Below are positions 27,897 through 37,310 of a DNA stretch of 64,000 nt, one piece after another. A program made the translations under genes and the position numbers. The stretch is from Clostridia bacterium. Its GTDB lineage: Bacteria > Bacillota > Clostridia > Christensenellales > Borkfalkiaceae. The first letter of the stretch is position 1. Each line of letters starts with the position of its first letter. Below the pieces are notes generated by a model. It was not told the DNA's origin. It worked only from the letters and a program-made list of their open reading frames with translations, and did not search any database. The DNA is taken from positions 99,137 through 163,136 of the forward strand of contig JAIEFR010000016.1 in NCBI GenBank assembly GCA_029066845.1, given 5' to 3'.

Positions 27897-30482
27897 TTAT
27901 GCAACGGGCTCGATAACAATCGCATAGATATCTATATTGTTATCAGCGCCAACAAGCAACTGTCCGTCGTTGCCGACCGCAAAGTTGTCAAATTCGAATA
28001 TTGCGTACTTGTCTGCCGTATTACCGACCTTTCTGGTCGCACTGGTAACTTCCACGTCGCTGCCGCTTGAAATTACCGCATTTCTGGTTGAATTTGCGGC
28101 GTCAAGTTTTGCATATACGGAAACCTTATAGTTACCGGCTTTTGCTAACGTAAGGGTTACCGCTCTCTTGGTCAACTTATTGCTTGCAAGACCCGAACCC
28201 TTCGTATTATAAGTGTTTCCGTCGTATTCGGTGCCGCCCTCAACGAACGTATACTTGCCCTGACCGTCACGCAGCTGACCGTTGCTTGTGTCAACCGAAA
28301 CCGATACTACGGTGCTCTCTTCGATATCCATCTTAGTACCGTTGGTCTTGTGGAACGAAACCGTAACGGTTTCCAGGTCACCGACAATGGTTACGGAAAG
28401 ACCGATTTCAACTTCGAAAGTTGCCTCGTCGTCGCCGTCGGTAACCTTAACGGTTGCGGTAATGGTGTATTTGCCCTTGCCGATATCAACGCCTTCCGCG
28501 GTGATTGCGGTACCTTCACCCTCTGCGTCAACAGCTTTATAAGTAGCCTCGGTTACGGTAGCGGTTGCGGTGGTGCTGTTACCTACGATTTCAGCTTCCA
28601 GATCTTCGAGTGCAACGGTAATGGTTGCGTCTGCCGCGCTGCCTTCGGGAAGTGCGGTAACAAGATTATCGGAAAGCTTTCCGGTTGCGCCCCATACGCC
28701 CGCAACAGCCGATTCAACGGTTATGGTATATTTTGCGGTATAGTTACTGGTGCCGTCGCTATAGGTTACGGTTACGTCCTTTTCGCCAAGGCTGCCCGTG
28801 CTTACTTCACTGTAAGTAATACCCGTGGTTACTACTTCTTCGGTTCTGTCGCAGGTTGCCTCGTTTGCCTTAACGAAGGTTACTTTTACGCCGTCGGTGG
28901 AAACTGTTTCGTCCTTCTTGTAGACGAGCTTAGCCGCGGATGCGTCTACTTCGATGCCTACGGGAGTAGGATCACCGGTAGGATTAACGTCCTGTGCGCC
29001 CTCTTCGCCGATTACAAGCTTATCGAGCTGGAAGTAGTAAACGTTGCAGCCGCTGTTTTCGGAAGCGAGCTGATAAGTTGCCGCTTCGTCCGCAACGTAG
29101 GTGAACTTCTTAACCTGGTCGTTTACGGTATTGGTTGCGGCAACCGTCAGCTTGCCGTCCGAGCCCACTTTATAGAGCGTAAGCTTACGAACCGCACCCG
29201 CGGAACCGGTGGTCGCATATATGGTAATGAGAGTCTTGGAGGTTGCGCCTTCCGTCGTGGTAGCGTTGAGATTCTCGAACTCGAAATATCTGCCGTCCTT
29301 GAGGCCTGCGATTTCATCGCCTACCGCTTTATCTCTGTCGCTGGTAGCACTGAGCGCGGAGCCGCCGAGCTTAAGTCTCTGGGAGAACGCCTTGCCGTCC
29401 ACGCTGACTACGTTTGCGTCAACAGCAATTTTGTTGGAGGACGAACCCTTTGCAAAGATGCCCGTATCCGTACCAAGCTCTTTTTTAGTAGATATGTCGC
29501 CGGTGCTTTCGCTGTTTGCGTGAGCGATGGTAGTCTGAACAACCGCGCCCGTAACTGCGTTAACCGTATAGGTTACGGCGCCCGTAACTTTTACGTCCTC
29601 TACGGTAGCGGTAAGGTTAGCCGTCTTGTTTTCGCCTGCGCGAACGTGGTCAACTCTGCCCACGGTTACGTCCTTAGCCGCAACGTCTTCCTTATCCTCG
29701 TTCTGACGGGTGATTTCGTAAGACCAGGTAGGAGTCATACTGTCTACAACCGACTGATCCTGCGAAAGCGTTGCGCCTGCCTTTACGGCAATTCCGGTTG
29801 CCTTGTTGATAACCGTTACCTTAGCCGTGCCGGGATACTGGTCTGCGTTGAGCTCAGCGCCCGTGGAGCTGACAACGTCCTTAAGCTTTGCGATAACCGT
29901 GTAGGTACCGTTGAGCTTTAAGCCTTCCCACGACTCGCAAGCCTTGTTTGCGGGATCAAGCAGTCTGATGTCGAGATTTGCAGCGGGAACTTCTTCGCCC
30001 TTGGTGGGGTTGGATCTGTCGCCCGTACCGTAGTAAACCTTTATAGCCGCCTTATCGATGGTGTGGGACTTCTTTTCAGCGGAAAGCTGAACCGAAGCTT
30101 CGCCGACTTCCTCTACTATAAGTGCGGAAAGTCCTGCGGGAGCCTTTACCTTGTCGTCCTCATCGTCACCGGGGGTGGGAGTAGGTGTAGGCGTGGGTGT
30201 GGGTGTAGGGGTAGGTGTAGGCGTGGGATTTCCGCTTTCTACCGTTCTGGTGTAGCCACAGTCATTGCAGGTGGTGTCCTGATCGTTGTCATACACGTGA
30301 GCCTTGATGTCGTCGTGCTCGTCGGTATGGCAGGTCGCTACGTGGTAGTGACCGTCCGCACCGCCGCTGGTCCATTTGTCTTCATAGGTGTGCTTGTGAG
30401 CGCAGCCTGCCGCGCCCGCTACGCCTGCGCCGATTGCGCCTGCAAGCGCAAATACGGACAGAAGTTTTGTGAGTTTATTCAT
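27897..30482 (-). CDS. Secreted lipoprotein with (PT)n linker and repeated beta-rich/CBM-like domains
   Basis: MNKLTKLLSVFALAGAIGAGVAGAAGC lipobox; PTPTPTPTPTPTP; many Ig/CBM-like segments. Confidence 0.65.
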   Translation of the reverse strand: MNKLTKLLSVFALAGAIGAGVAGAAGCAHKHTYEDKWTSGGADGHYHVATCHTDEHDDIKAHVYDNDQDTTCNDCGYTRTVESGNPTPTPTPTPTPTPTPTPTPGDDEDDKVKAPAGLSALIVEEVGEASVQLSAEKKSHTIDKAAIKVYYGTGDRSNPTKGEEVPAANLDIRLLDPANKACESWEGLKLNGTYTVIAKLKDVVSSTGAELNADQYPGTAKVTVINKATGIAVKAGATLSQDQSVVDSMTPTWSYEITRQNEDKEDVAAKDVTVGRVDHVRAGENKTANLTATVEDVKVTGAVTYTVNAVTGAVVQTTIAHANSESTGDISTKKELGTDTGIFAKGSSSNKIAVDANVVSVDGKAFSQRLKLGGSALSATSDRDKAVGDEIAGLKDGRYFEFENLNATTTEGATSKTLITIYATTGSAGAVRKLTLYKVGSDGKLTVAATNTVNDQVKKFTYVADEAATYQLASENSGCNVYYFQLDKLVIGEEGAQDVNPTGDPTPVGIEVDASAAKLVYKKDETVSTDGVKVTFVKANEATCDRTEEVVTTGITYSEVSTGSLGEKDVTVTYSDGTSNYTAKYTITVESAVAGVWGATGKLSDNLVTALPEGSAADATITVALEDLEAEIVGNSTTATATVTEATYKAVDAEGEGTAITAEGVDIGKGKYTITATVKVTDGDDEATFEVEIGLSVTIVGDLETVTVSFHKTNGTKMDIEESTVVSVSVDTSNGQLRDGQGKYTFVEGGTEYDGNTYNTKGSGLASNKLTKRAVTLTLAKAGNYKVSVYAKLDAANSTRNAVISSGSDVEVTSATRKVGNTADKYAIFEFDNFAVGNDGQLLVGADNNIDIYAIVIEPVA

Positions 30483-30740
30483 TCTTTTCCTCCTAAAAAT
30501 TTTCATTTTGTTAAAGCCGCTTTGCGGCTATTCGTCTTATATATTCTATCACAGTTGATTTTGTCCGTCAACAGTGAAATGAAAATTTGTTGCGGATTTT
30601 GTGAAATATATTCATCCACTTCCCCCGTTTTTTGGAAAATTAAACAAAAATTGCCTTCTTTCGTTTTCCCTATATATAAATATGCGCGCGGGCGCGCGAA
30701 TTTGCTTGCAAAAATTTATGCGTAGTTGTAATATGAATTT

Positions 30741-31334
30741 ATGACAGAGAATTCAGAAAACCAAGTTGAGGAAGAAGCCGCGGCAAGCGCGGCGGCGGAA
30801 ACGGCGGAAAGCGAAACAGTTGCCGAAGCGCAACCCGAAGCGCAGGCGGACGAAAAGCCCGCTCCCCTTTCCAAGAAGAAACAATTCATACAGATTTTAA
30901 AGTTTACGGGATTTTCCATATCGGCGGGCGTTATTCAGCTTTTGTCCTTTTCCATTCTGTACGAATGGGCAAAGTGCCTGCCCTGGTGGCCCTCCTACCT
31001 GATAAGCATAGTTTTGTCGGTAATCTGGAATTTCACCTTCAACCGCAAGTTTACCTTTGCCTCCGCAGCCAACGTGCCGCTTGCAATGGCCCTTGTCACG
31101 GTCTACTACTGTATGTTCATTCCCGTGTCGGTGTTCGGCGGCGACGCGCTGGAAGAGCTATGGGGCGAAAAGTTGGGCATCGTCGTAACCGTTCTGATGA
31201 TGATTATCAATTTCGTCACGGAATTTTTATGGGACAAATTCCTTGTCTTCAACGACAGGGTTATGAAGAAAATCGAAGGACTTTTCAAACGCAAAAAGAA
31301 AGACGGGGAAAGCGACGAGCCGCCTCAGGCATAG
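30741..31334 (+). CDS. GtrA-like membrane protein
   Basis: QILKFTGFSISAGVIQLLSFSILYE...IWNFTFNRKFTF...FVTEFLWDKFLVFND. Confidence 0.7.
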   Translation: MTENSENQVEEEAAASAAAETAESETVAEAQPEAQADEKPAPLSKKKQFIQILKFTGFSISAGVIQLLSFSILYEWAKCLPWWPSYLISIVLSVIWNFTFNRKFTFASAANVPLAMALVTVYYCMFIPVSVFGGDALEELWGEKLGIVVTVLMMIINFVTEFLWDKFLVFNDRVMKKIEGLFKRKKKDGESDEPPQA

Positions 31335-31380
31335 CCTTTAATTGCTTGAACGGTAAACTCAATTTACAACTGCAAAACGT

Positions 31381-31410
31381 AAGCCGCACGGAAATTTTTC
31401 CGCGCGGCTT
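31381..31410. terminator. Bidirectional intrinsic terminator
   Basis: AAGCCGCACGGAAA/TTTCCGCGCGGCTT between convergent genes. Confidence 0.75.
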
Positions 31411-31421
31411 TAATTTTTCTT

Positions 31422-32525
31422 TTAAACGGGGATAGCGCCCGTACGCTTTTTGCCCTTTCTCAGCTCCGCCTCTATCTCGGCGCAGGTTTCGTTGAGCTCC
31501 TCCTCGGTTTCCGCAACCTCCACGCCGTCCAGAATATTTTGTAACTTGTACTCGTGGTTGAGATATTTTATCGTCTGATAGCCGATGACCGCCGACAGCG
31601 TGCCGTTCGCCAGCCCCTGCACGGAGCTGTCCACCAGCACCGAAATGACCGACCCCAGGAAGGGCAGACCCTTAGCCGCGTCCCCCACGGTGCGGGCTAT
31701 GCCGTTGCCTATCTTAACGCCGCCCAGCCCGTAGGCAATCAGCGAGTTGCGCACGACCGCCGCAAAGATTTTGACAAGCTTTGTATCCGACGGACGGAAG
31801 CCGTATAGGAATACGATGTCCTTTATCATCTGCAGGTTGACCACCGCAACCAGCATTGTGTCTATCTTGCTGTCCTGCGAAAGCGCGGAATACATTGCCG
31901 ACTTCATAGAGCACTTGAAAATTACTTCCCGCGCGCTCTTTTTGACCGAGCCCGCATACAGCGCGGTGAGCTGTTCCTTGATGACCGCGTCGTCGTGGAA
32001 TTTTACGCCCGCTTCCAGCTTTTCGACAGTCGCGCTGTCGTACCAGCCCACGCCCGCAACCGTGTTGCACAGCTCCACAATCTTTTCGGCAATCTCGAAA
32101 CGCATACGCTTGTTCTTACGCTTCGCCGCTCCCGCCGTCTTGTAGTTGACGTTGGTCACGAAATAGTCCGACTTGAAAATTTTGACTATGGGCACTATGT
32201 ATATGACGATAAACAGAATGACGGAAACGCCCGCCGCCGCGTAGCCCGCGTATTCGTTCATCTCCCACACGCTCTTGCTTATGGTGAAGAAGCACCACAC
32301 GAAGAACACGCCGATGAGTGCGACGATCAGCCTCAACAGGAAGGTTGCGCTGCGCGTGTTCTGCCGCTTGACGTACTTTTCCTCGTATTCGTAAATGGTC
32401 ATTTTGCTTTGCTCCTGAGGAGCGGCTTTGACCTGCTTTTTATTGTCGCGCCGCGCGCCTGCCGCAACGGCGTTGGGAGCTACGGCCTCTGCCGCCGCGG
32501 CCTCCCTGCGTTTATTCTTTTTCAT
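31422..32525 (-). CDS. Membrane protein with DUF697/YcjF-like C-terminal region
   Basis: Two TM segments; VRNSLIAYGLGGVKIGNGIARTVGDAAKGLPFLGSVISVLVDSS. Confidence 0.45.
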   Translation of the reverse strand: MKKNKRREAAAAEAVAPNAVAAGARRDNKKQVKAAPQEQSKMTIYEYEEKYVKRQNTRSATFLLRLIVALIGVFFVWCFFTISKSVWEMNEYAGYAAAGVSVILFIVIYIVPIVKIFKSDYFVTNVNYKTAGAAKRKNKRMRFEIAEKIVELCNTVAGVGWYDSATVEKLEAGVKFHDDAVIKEQLTALYAGSVKKSAREVIFKCSMKSAMYSALSQDSKIDTMLVAVVNLQMIKDIVFLYGFRPSDTKLVKIFAAVVRNSLIAYGLGGVKIGNGIARTVGDAAKGLPFLGSVISVLVDSSVQGLANGTLSAVIGYQTIKYLNHEYKLQNILDGVEVAETEEELNETCAEIEAELRKGKKRTGAIPV

Positions 32526-32538
32526 TACGTTTTCTCCT

Positions 32539-33342
32539 TTATAAGTCGATAGCGAAATTGTATAGAGCGGACTTAGTTACGCCTCTGTCCTTGGCGGCTT
32601 GCTTAAGGGCTTCCTTCTTGTCCAGCCCCCGCGCCATATAGTGCCGAATATGTTCGCGCTCGGAAAGGGCGTTCAGGGGATTTTCGCGCTCCGCCGCACC
32701 CTCGACTACTATCACGTATTCGCCGCGCTTTTCACCGGGCAACCCCTTAGCAAGAGTGAACGGCGCCGCCTCCTCGTGCAGTTTGGTTATCTCGCGCACG
32801 GCGCACGCGCGCCTGTCGCCGAACACCGCAAGCATAGAGGCAACGTGACGGTCGACGTCCTGCGGCGCCACGTGGAAACACAGCGTCAAATCGCAGTCCT
32901 TATACCTTTCCAGCACCCTCTTGCGCTCTCCCTCCTTGTCGGGCAGAAAGCCGATAAAAGCGAACCTGTCCGCGGGAAGTGCGGAGAGCACCAGAGCGGA
33001 AAGAAAGGCGTTTGCACCCGGCACTACGGTGTATTCCAGCCCCGCCTCTCTGAGCGCGGCGCACACCACGCTGCCCGGGTCGGATATGACGGGCATACCC
33101 GCGTCCGACACGATTGCAACCGACTTGCCCGCGGAAGAGGAAGCAATAATCTTTTCCGCCGCCTCGCGCTCGTTGAATTTATGGCAGGCAATTAGCGGCT
33201 TTTTGATTTCGTAGGCGTTTAAAAGCTTTAATGTGTGGCGCGTGTCCTCGCAATATATTTCGTCCACCGCGCGCAGCGTTTCCACCGCACGGAAAGTGAT
33301 GTCCTTCAAGTTGCCTATGGGCGTTGCTACGAAATAAATCAT
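32539..33342 (-). CDS. rsmI: 16S rRNA (cytidine1402-2'-O)-methyltransferase
   Basis: MIYFVATPIGNLKDITFRAVETLRAVDEIYCEDTRHTLKLL. Confidence 0.95.
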   Translation of the reverse strand: MIYFVATPIGNLKDITFRAVETLRAVDEIYCEDTRHTLKLLNAYEIKKPLIACHKFNEREAAEKIIASSSAGKSVAIVSDAGMPVISDPGSVVCAALREAGLEYTVVPGANAFLSALVLSALPADRFAFIGFLPDKEGERKRVLERYKDCDLTLCFHVAPQDVDRHVASMLAVFGDRRACAVREITKLHEEAAPFTLAKGLPGEKRGEYVIVVEGAAERENPLNALSEREHIRHYMARGLDKKEALKQAAKDRGVTKSALYNFAIDL

Positions 33343-34040
33343 CCCGTTCTACCTCCGTTGCCCGGTGTGTTGACAATGTCGGGCAGTATTTCCAGTGAGG
33401 GCTTGCCGCCCTTGACGCCCTCCACCATAACGGCGTAGGGAAGCGTACCCTGACTGCCCCTTACAAACTGCATTCTCTTGGGCTCCAGTCCGTGAGCCTT
33501 CATAGTATAGAAAACTTCCGCAAGCCTGTCCGCACGGTTGACAAGAGCCAGCCTTCCGCCGAATTTCAGCTTTTTGGAAGCGGCTGAAATTATTTCGGGC
33601 AGGGTCACGGTTATTTCCTTGCGGCAGATTGCCTTTTCGTATGAAAGGTTTTCGAAGCCGCCGCGCTCATACGGAGGATTGCACAGAATAAGCGAAAACG
33701 CGCCGTCGTACTCCGCGCCTATATCCTGCACTCTGCCTTCCACTACGTTAGCGGAAGTAAAGCCGTCGTACTCCGCAGTGCGCCTTGCCATATCGGCAAG
33801 AGCGGACTGCAGCTCGAAAAGCGTGAGCGATTTGACGCGCGGATTTAAACACAGAAAATGAAAGCCGACCGCGCCGCAACCCGCGCAGAAGTCGGCAACG
33901 ACGTCGCCCGACTTGCCCCTTGCAAAGCGCGACAAAAGTATGCTGTCCGAAGTGAAACGATACAGCTCCCTGTTCTGAATAATTATTTTGTCACCGAAAA
34001 GCTCCTCGGCGCACTCGCCGTCCTTTAAAATTAAATCCAT
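33339..34040 (-). CDS. tRNA1(Val) adenine-N6-methyltransferase (TrmN6/YabB-like)
   Basis: ADFCAGCGAVGFHFL...LILCNPPYERGG motifs; beside rsmI. Confidence 0.85.
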   Translation of the reverse strand: MDLILKDGECAEELFGDKIIIQNRELYRFTSDSILLSRFARGKSGDVVADFCAGCGAVGFHFLCLNPRVKSLTLFELQSALADMARRTAEYDGFTSANVVEGRVQDIGAEYDGAFSLILCNPPYERGGFENLSYEKAICRKEITVTLPEIISAASKKLKFGGRLALVNRADRLAEVFYTMKAHGLEPKRMQFVRGSQGTLPYAVMVEGVKGGKPSLEILPDIVNTPGNGGRTG

Positions 34041-34075
34041 AATTTTGTGCGGTTATGCCCTCTGATTAGAAGCAA

Positions 34076-34162
34076 GCAAGACAAGGAGCGGAAGCACAGA
34101 CCCGACGGGAGTGTACAATGAAGTACACGACCGAGGGCGAGCATTTCGCGACACAGTATTGC
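34076..34162. repeat. Structured intergenic repeat, copy 2
   Basis: Homologous to 6020-6105; same GTGTAC-N6-GTACAC stem and GCAAGAC/GTATTGC ends. Confidence 0.8.
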
Positions 34163-34232
34163 GTAGCTTATAAGCAGAGTACAGTAAAGGGCGGGGCGCA
34201 TACCGCACCCCGCCCTATTGACTAACCTTTTC

Positions 34233-34403
34233 TTACTCGGGTTTGATTGCACCGGTAGGGCAACCGTCTTCGCAAGCGCCGCAGTCGATGCAAACATCGG
34301 GATCAACTACGTACTTATCCGCGCCCTCGGAGATTGCGCTGACGGGGCAGGTAGCAGCGCAAGCGCCGCAGCTTACACATTCATCTGTAACAACGTGTGC
34401 CAT
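34233..34403 (-). CDS. 2[4Fe-4S] ferredoxin
   Basis: MAHVVTDECVSCGACAATCPVSAISEGADKYVVDPDVCIDCGACEDGCPTGAI, two CxxCxxCxxxCP motifs. Confidence 0.93.
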   Translation of the reverse strand: MAHVVTDECVSCGACAATCPVSAISEGADKYVVDPDVCIDCGACEDGCPTGAIKPE

Positions 34404-34524
34404 TATTATAACTCCTCCATAATTTAATTTTATCAAAACGGTATGCACGGAAAATGCTCCCGTCGAAGTTCATTATATCACACAAAATTTGTGCTGTAAA
34501 GGGGGAAAGACAAATTTGCCCCCT

Positions 34525-35781
34525 TTAATTTTCCTGTTTTTCGGTAGGGTTGCTGCCTTCCCTGTTCTTGCCGCCGCGGTTTTTGCGCCTGTTTCTGCCG
34601 TTGCGGCGAAATTTATCGCCCAGGTTATTGCGGTTCTCTCCGCCTCCGTTCGGCGCATTTTCGGCGGGGTTGCGGTTGTTCCCTTGCCTCTCGCGGTTGC
34701 CGCCCCTGTTGTCTGGTCTGCCGCCGCGGTTTTTATTGCGGTCGCGGTTATTATCCCTGCGGTCGTTGCGGTTTTCACGGTTATCGCGCCTTTCGTTGCG
34801 GTTGTCGTTATTGCCGCCTCCGCGCCTTTCGTTTTGTCTGTCGTTGCGCCCCTGCTGCTGTCTGTCGCGCTGCTTGTCGGTGTTAATCGCAACGGGCTGC
34901 TTTTCGTCCTCCTCGGGAAGCACGTCGCTTTCGTCTTCCTCGTCGAAGCTCTCCTTGCCCATAACGACGTTGCCGCGCATAAATCTGATTTCGTCCACGG
35001 GATATTCGTGGAAGGAGATGTTTTCGTTCTGCTCGATTTTAACCTTGACGAGCATCTTCAGCATATTGACGTTTACAACCGTGCCCTTGCCGTCGGGCGT
35101 TTCCGCCTCGCTGCCTATCTTGGGCACCTTTTTGCACGCCTCGGCGTAGTATTCGTTTTCGTATGCAAGACAGCACATCAGCCTGCCGCACAGTCCCGAA
35201 ATTTTGCCGGGGTTGAGCGACAGCCCCTGATTTTTAGCCATTTTGACGGATACCTTTTTGGGCTCCGCCATACAGTTTATACAGCAGCATTCTCTGCCGC
35301 AGGGAGCGAGTCCGCCGGTAATCTTTATTTCGTCGCGTATGTTTATCTGCCTGAGCTCTATCCTCATACGGAAAGCGGAGGAAAGGTCTTTGATAAGCTC
35401 TCTGAAATCAACCCTGCTTTCGGCGGTAAAGAAGAACACCACCTTGCTGCCGTCGAATGCGAATTCGCAATCGACCAGCTTCATATCCAGTCCGCGCGCC
35501 GCAATCTTTTCCTGCGCGGTCTTTAAGGCTTCGCCCCTGCGCTCGGCGTTGCGTTTAACCTGCTCCTCGTCGCGCTTGGTGGCAATGCGCACAACGGGCT
35601 TTAAGGGTGCGACTACTTCGCTTTCGTCCACCTCGCCCTCGGGCACGACCACGGTGGCGTATTCCAGCCCCTTTGCGGTTTCCACTATTACGCCCATACC
35701 CTTTTCGTAAGTTTCCTTACCGGGCGCGAAATAGTAGGTCTTGCCGCCGTTTTTAAATTTTACACTTACTATTTTAATCAT
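34525..35781 (-). CDS. ricT: PSP1-domain protein RicT (YaaT) with long R/N/G-rich C-terminal tail
   Basis: IVSVKFKNGGKTYYFAPGKETYEKGMGVIVETAKGLEYATVV...GLAPCGRECCCINCM...GLCGRLMCCLAYE. Confidence 0.88.
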   Translation of the reverse strand: MIKIVSVKFKNGGKTYYFAPGKETYEKGMGVIVETAKGLEYATVVVPEGEVDESEVVAPLKPVVRIATKRDEEQVKRNAERRGEALKTAQEKIAARGLDMKLVDCEFAFDGSKVVFFFTAESRVDFRELIKDLSSAFRMRIELRQINIRDEIKITGGLAPCGRECCCINCMAEPKKVSVKMAKNQGLSLNPGKISGLCGRLMCCLAYENEYYAEACKKVPKIGSEAETPDGKGTVVNVNMLKMLVKVKIEQNENISFHEYPVDEIRFMRGNVVMGKESFDEEDESDVLPEEDEKQPVAINTDKQRDRQQQGRNDRQNERRGGGNNDNRNERRDNRENRNDRRDNNRDRNKNRGGRPDNRGGNRERQGNNRNPAENAPNGGGENRNNLGDKFRRNGRNRRKNRGGKNREGSNPTEKQEN

Positions 35782-35787
35782 AATATA

Positions 35788-36690
35788 TCACTTATTTATT
35801 GCCGCGACGCGCAGAAGAAAATCGTACAGAAGTGACGAAAAATTCGCGTTGAATTTTATATCCGCAAACGCCGCGTTCAGCCTTTGGACGGCAAAGCTGA
35901 CAGCACCCTTGGAAAGCGCGCCTTTATACTCTCCGTCCGAAGCGTATTTTTTAAGCTCGCCGAAATACTTGCGCTGCATTTCGGAAAGCAGTTCCTTTTT
36001 GTATTTGAAATCGGCGTACTTCGCCGCCGCGCTAACCGCCTTGCCGGAAGTGTCCGCCGCGCAGATTTCCTCCGCCGCCGCAACCACCTCGGCATACCAG
36101 CCGCCGCTTATCATATTCTGCGCAATACCCAGAATTCCGCCGCACGCTTCCGCCGCCGCTCCGTTAAGAGAATTGCTCCCCTGCCGTTCCAGCGCCGCAA
36201 AGATTGCGGGTGATGAAAACAGCGGTATTTCCAAAGTTTTCACGCGCGACTTGACCGTGTCCAGCACGGGCGAAAGGGAAGTTGCGCCCAGAAGAAAATG
36301 CACGCCTGCGGGTGGCTCCTCCAGCACCTTCAAAAGCTTGTTCTGGAATATGGGCGAAGCGTTGTTGAAGTCGCTGATTATATACAGCTTTTTATCGTAT
36401 TCGAGGGGTTTTAAAGCCGCGTCCTCTACTATTGCCGCCGCGTCCGCAGCGGTCAGCTTTTTGTCGGGCTGGGGGTACACCTTCAAGTCGGGCAATCCCT
36501 CCGCAAGTATGAGCCTGCCGCTCCTCGTATCCTTATTTTCGCCGAAAAATTTCAGGGCGAAAAGTTTGAGTGCGCTCCTTAAATTGCGCTCGTCGGCAAA
36601 GTACAGCATATACGCGTGCGAGAGCCTGCCGCTCTGTTTATCGCCGCAGAAAATTTTATACGCCGCAGTGCCGCAAACGAGTTGTTCCAT
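35788..36690 (-). CDS. holB: DNA polymerase III delta' subunit
   Basis: DKQSGRLSHAYMLYF...KLYIISDFNNASPIFQNKLLKVLEEPPAGVHFLLGAT; between tmk and ricT. Confidence 0.85.
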   Translation of the reverse strand: MEQLVCGTAAYKIFCGDKQSGRLSHAYMLYFADERNLRSALKLFALKFFGENKDTRSGRLILAEGLPDLKVYPQPDKKLTAADAAAIVEDAALKPLEYDKKLYIISDFNNASPIFQNKLLKVLEEPPAGVHFLLGATSLSPVLDTVKSRVKTLEIPLFSSPAIFAALERQGSNSLNGAAAEACGGILGIAQNMISGGWYAEVVAAAEEICAADTSGKAVSAAAKYADFKYKKELLSEMQRKYFGELKKYASDGEYKGALSKGAVSFAVQRLNAAFADIKFNANFSSLLYDFLLRVAAINK

Positions 36691-37310
36691 TAAATTACGC
36701 CCTTATCTTTTAAAAGCGAAAAGACCTTTTCCGCCGTTTCGTACTTGGTTCCGCCGCACTCCACGGCGCATATGCGCGGATACTTGTCAACCAGGGCAAG
36801 ATAGCCCGCGTATACCTTGTTGTGGAATTCCAGTCCCTGCTGTTCCATTCTGTCGCTCTTGTCCGCGCCGTGCTTGCGCTCGAACGCTTTTTCGGGCGAG
36901 ATATTTAAAAAGACCGTGAGGTCGGGGGGATACGATTCAAGCGCAACCGAGTTTATCTCGCTTATATACTTTTCACCCAGTCCGCGCGCCGCACCCTGAT
37001 ATGCGAGAGAGGAATCGACGTACCTGTCGCAGATGACGAGCTTGCCCGCCGCAAGAGCGGGTTCGACTATCTCCTTCAGATGCTGTATGCGCGCCGCGGC
37101 GTATAAGAGCGCCTCGCACTCGTCGCACATACTCACGTTTTTACCGTCGAGAATTATTTTGCGAATCTGCTCGGCAACGTCGCTGCCGCCCGGCTCGCGC
37201 GTGACGATAAAGTCCACGCCCGCCGCGGTAAGCTTTTCGGAAAGCAGTCTTATCTGCGTGCTCTTGCCCGAGCCCTCGCACCCCTCGAAGGTTATAAACC
37301 TGCCCCTCAT
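36690..37310 (-). CDS. tmk: Thymidylate kinase
   Basis: GRFITFEGCEGSGKSTQIRLLSEKL...VICDRYVDSSLAYQGAARGLG. Confidence 0.96.
   Translation of the reverse strand: MRGRFITFEGCEGSGKSTQIRLLSEKLTAAGVDFIVTREPGGSDVAEQIRKIILDGKNVSMCDECEALLYAAARIQHLKEIVEPALAAGKLVICDRYVDSSLAYQGAARGLGEKYISEINSVALESYPPDLTVFLNISPEKAFERKHGADKSDRMEQQGLEFHNKVYAGYLALVDKYPRICAVECGGTKYETAEKVFSLLKDKGVI

Noticed and set aside
28350-29921. 523-aa plus-strand ORF opposite the 869-aa lipoprotein
   Set aside because: Antisense to a gene with signal peptide and clear domain pattern; antisense frames lack stops in this GC/codon-biased genome and no recognisable domain is seen
30172-30232. Tandem repeat GTAGGTGTGGGTGTAG as possible minisatellite or CRISPR-like array
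   Set aside because: Explained as codons of the (Pro-Thr)n linker on the minus strand
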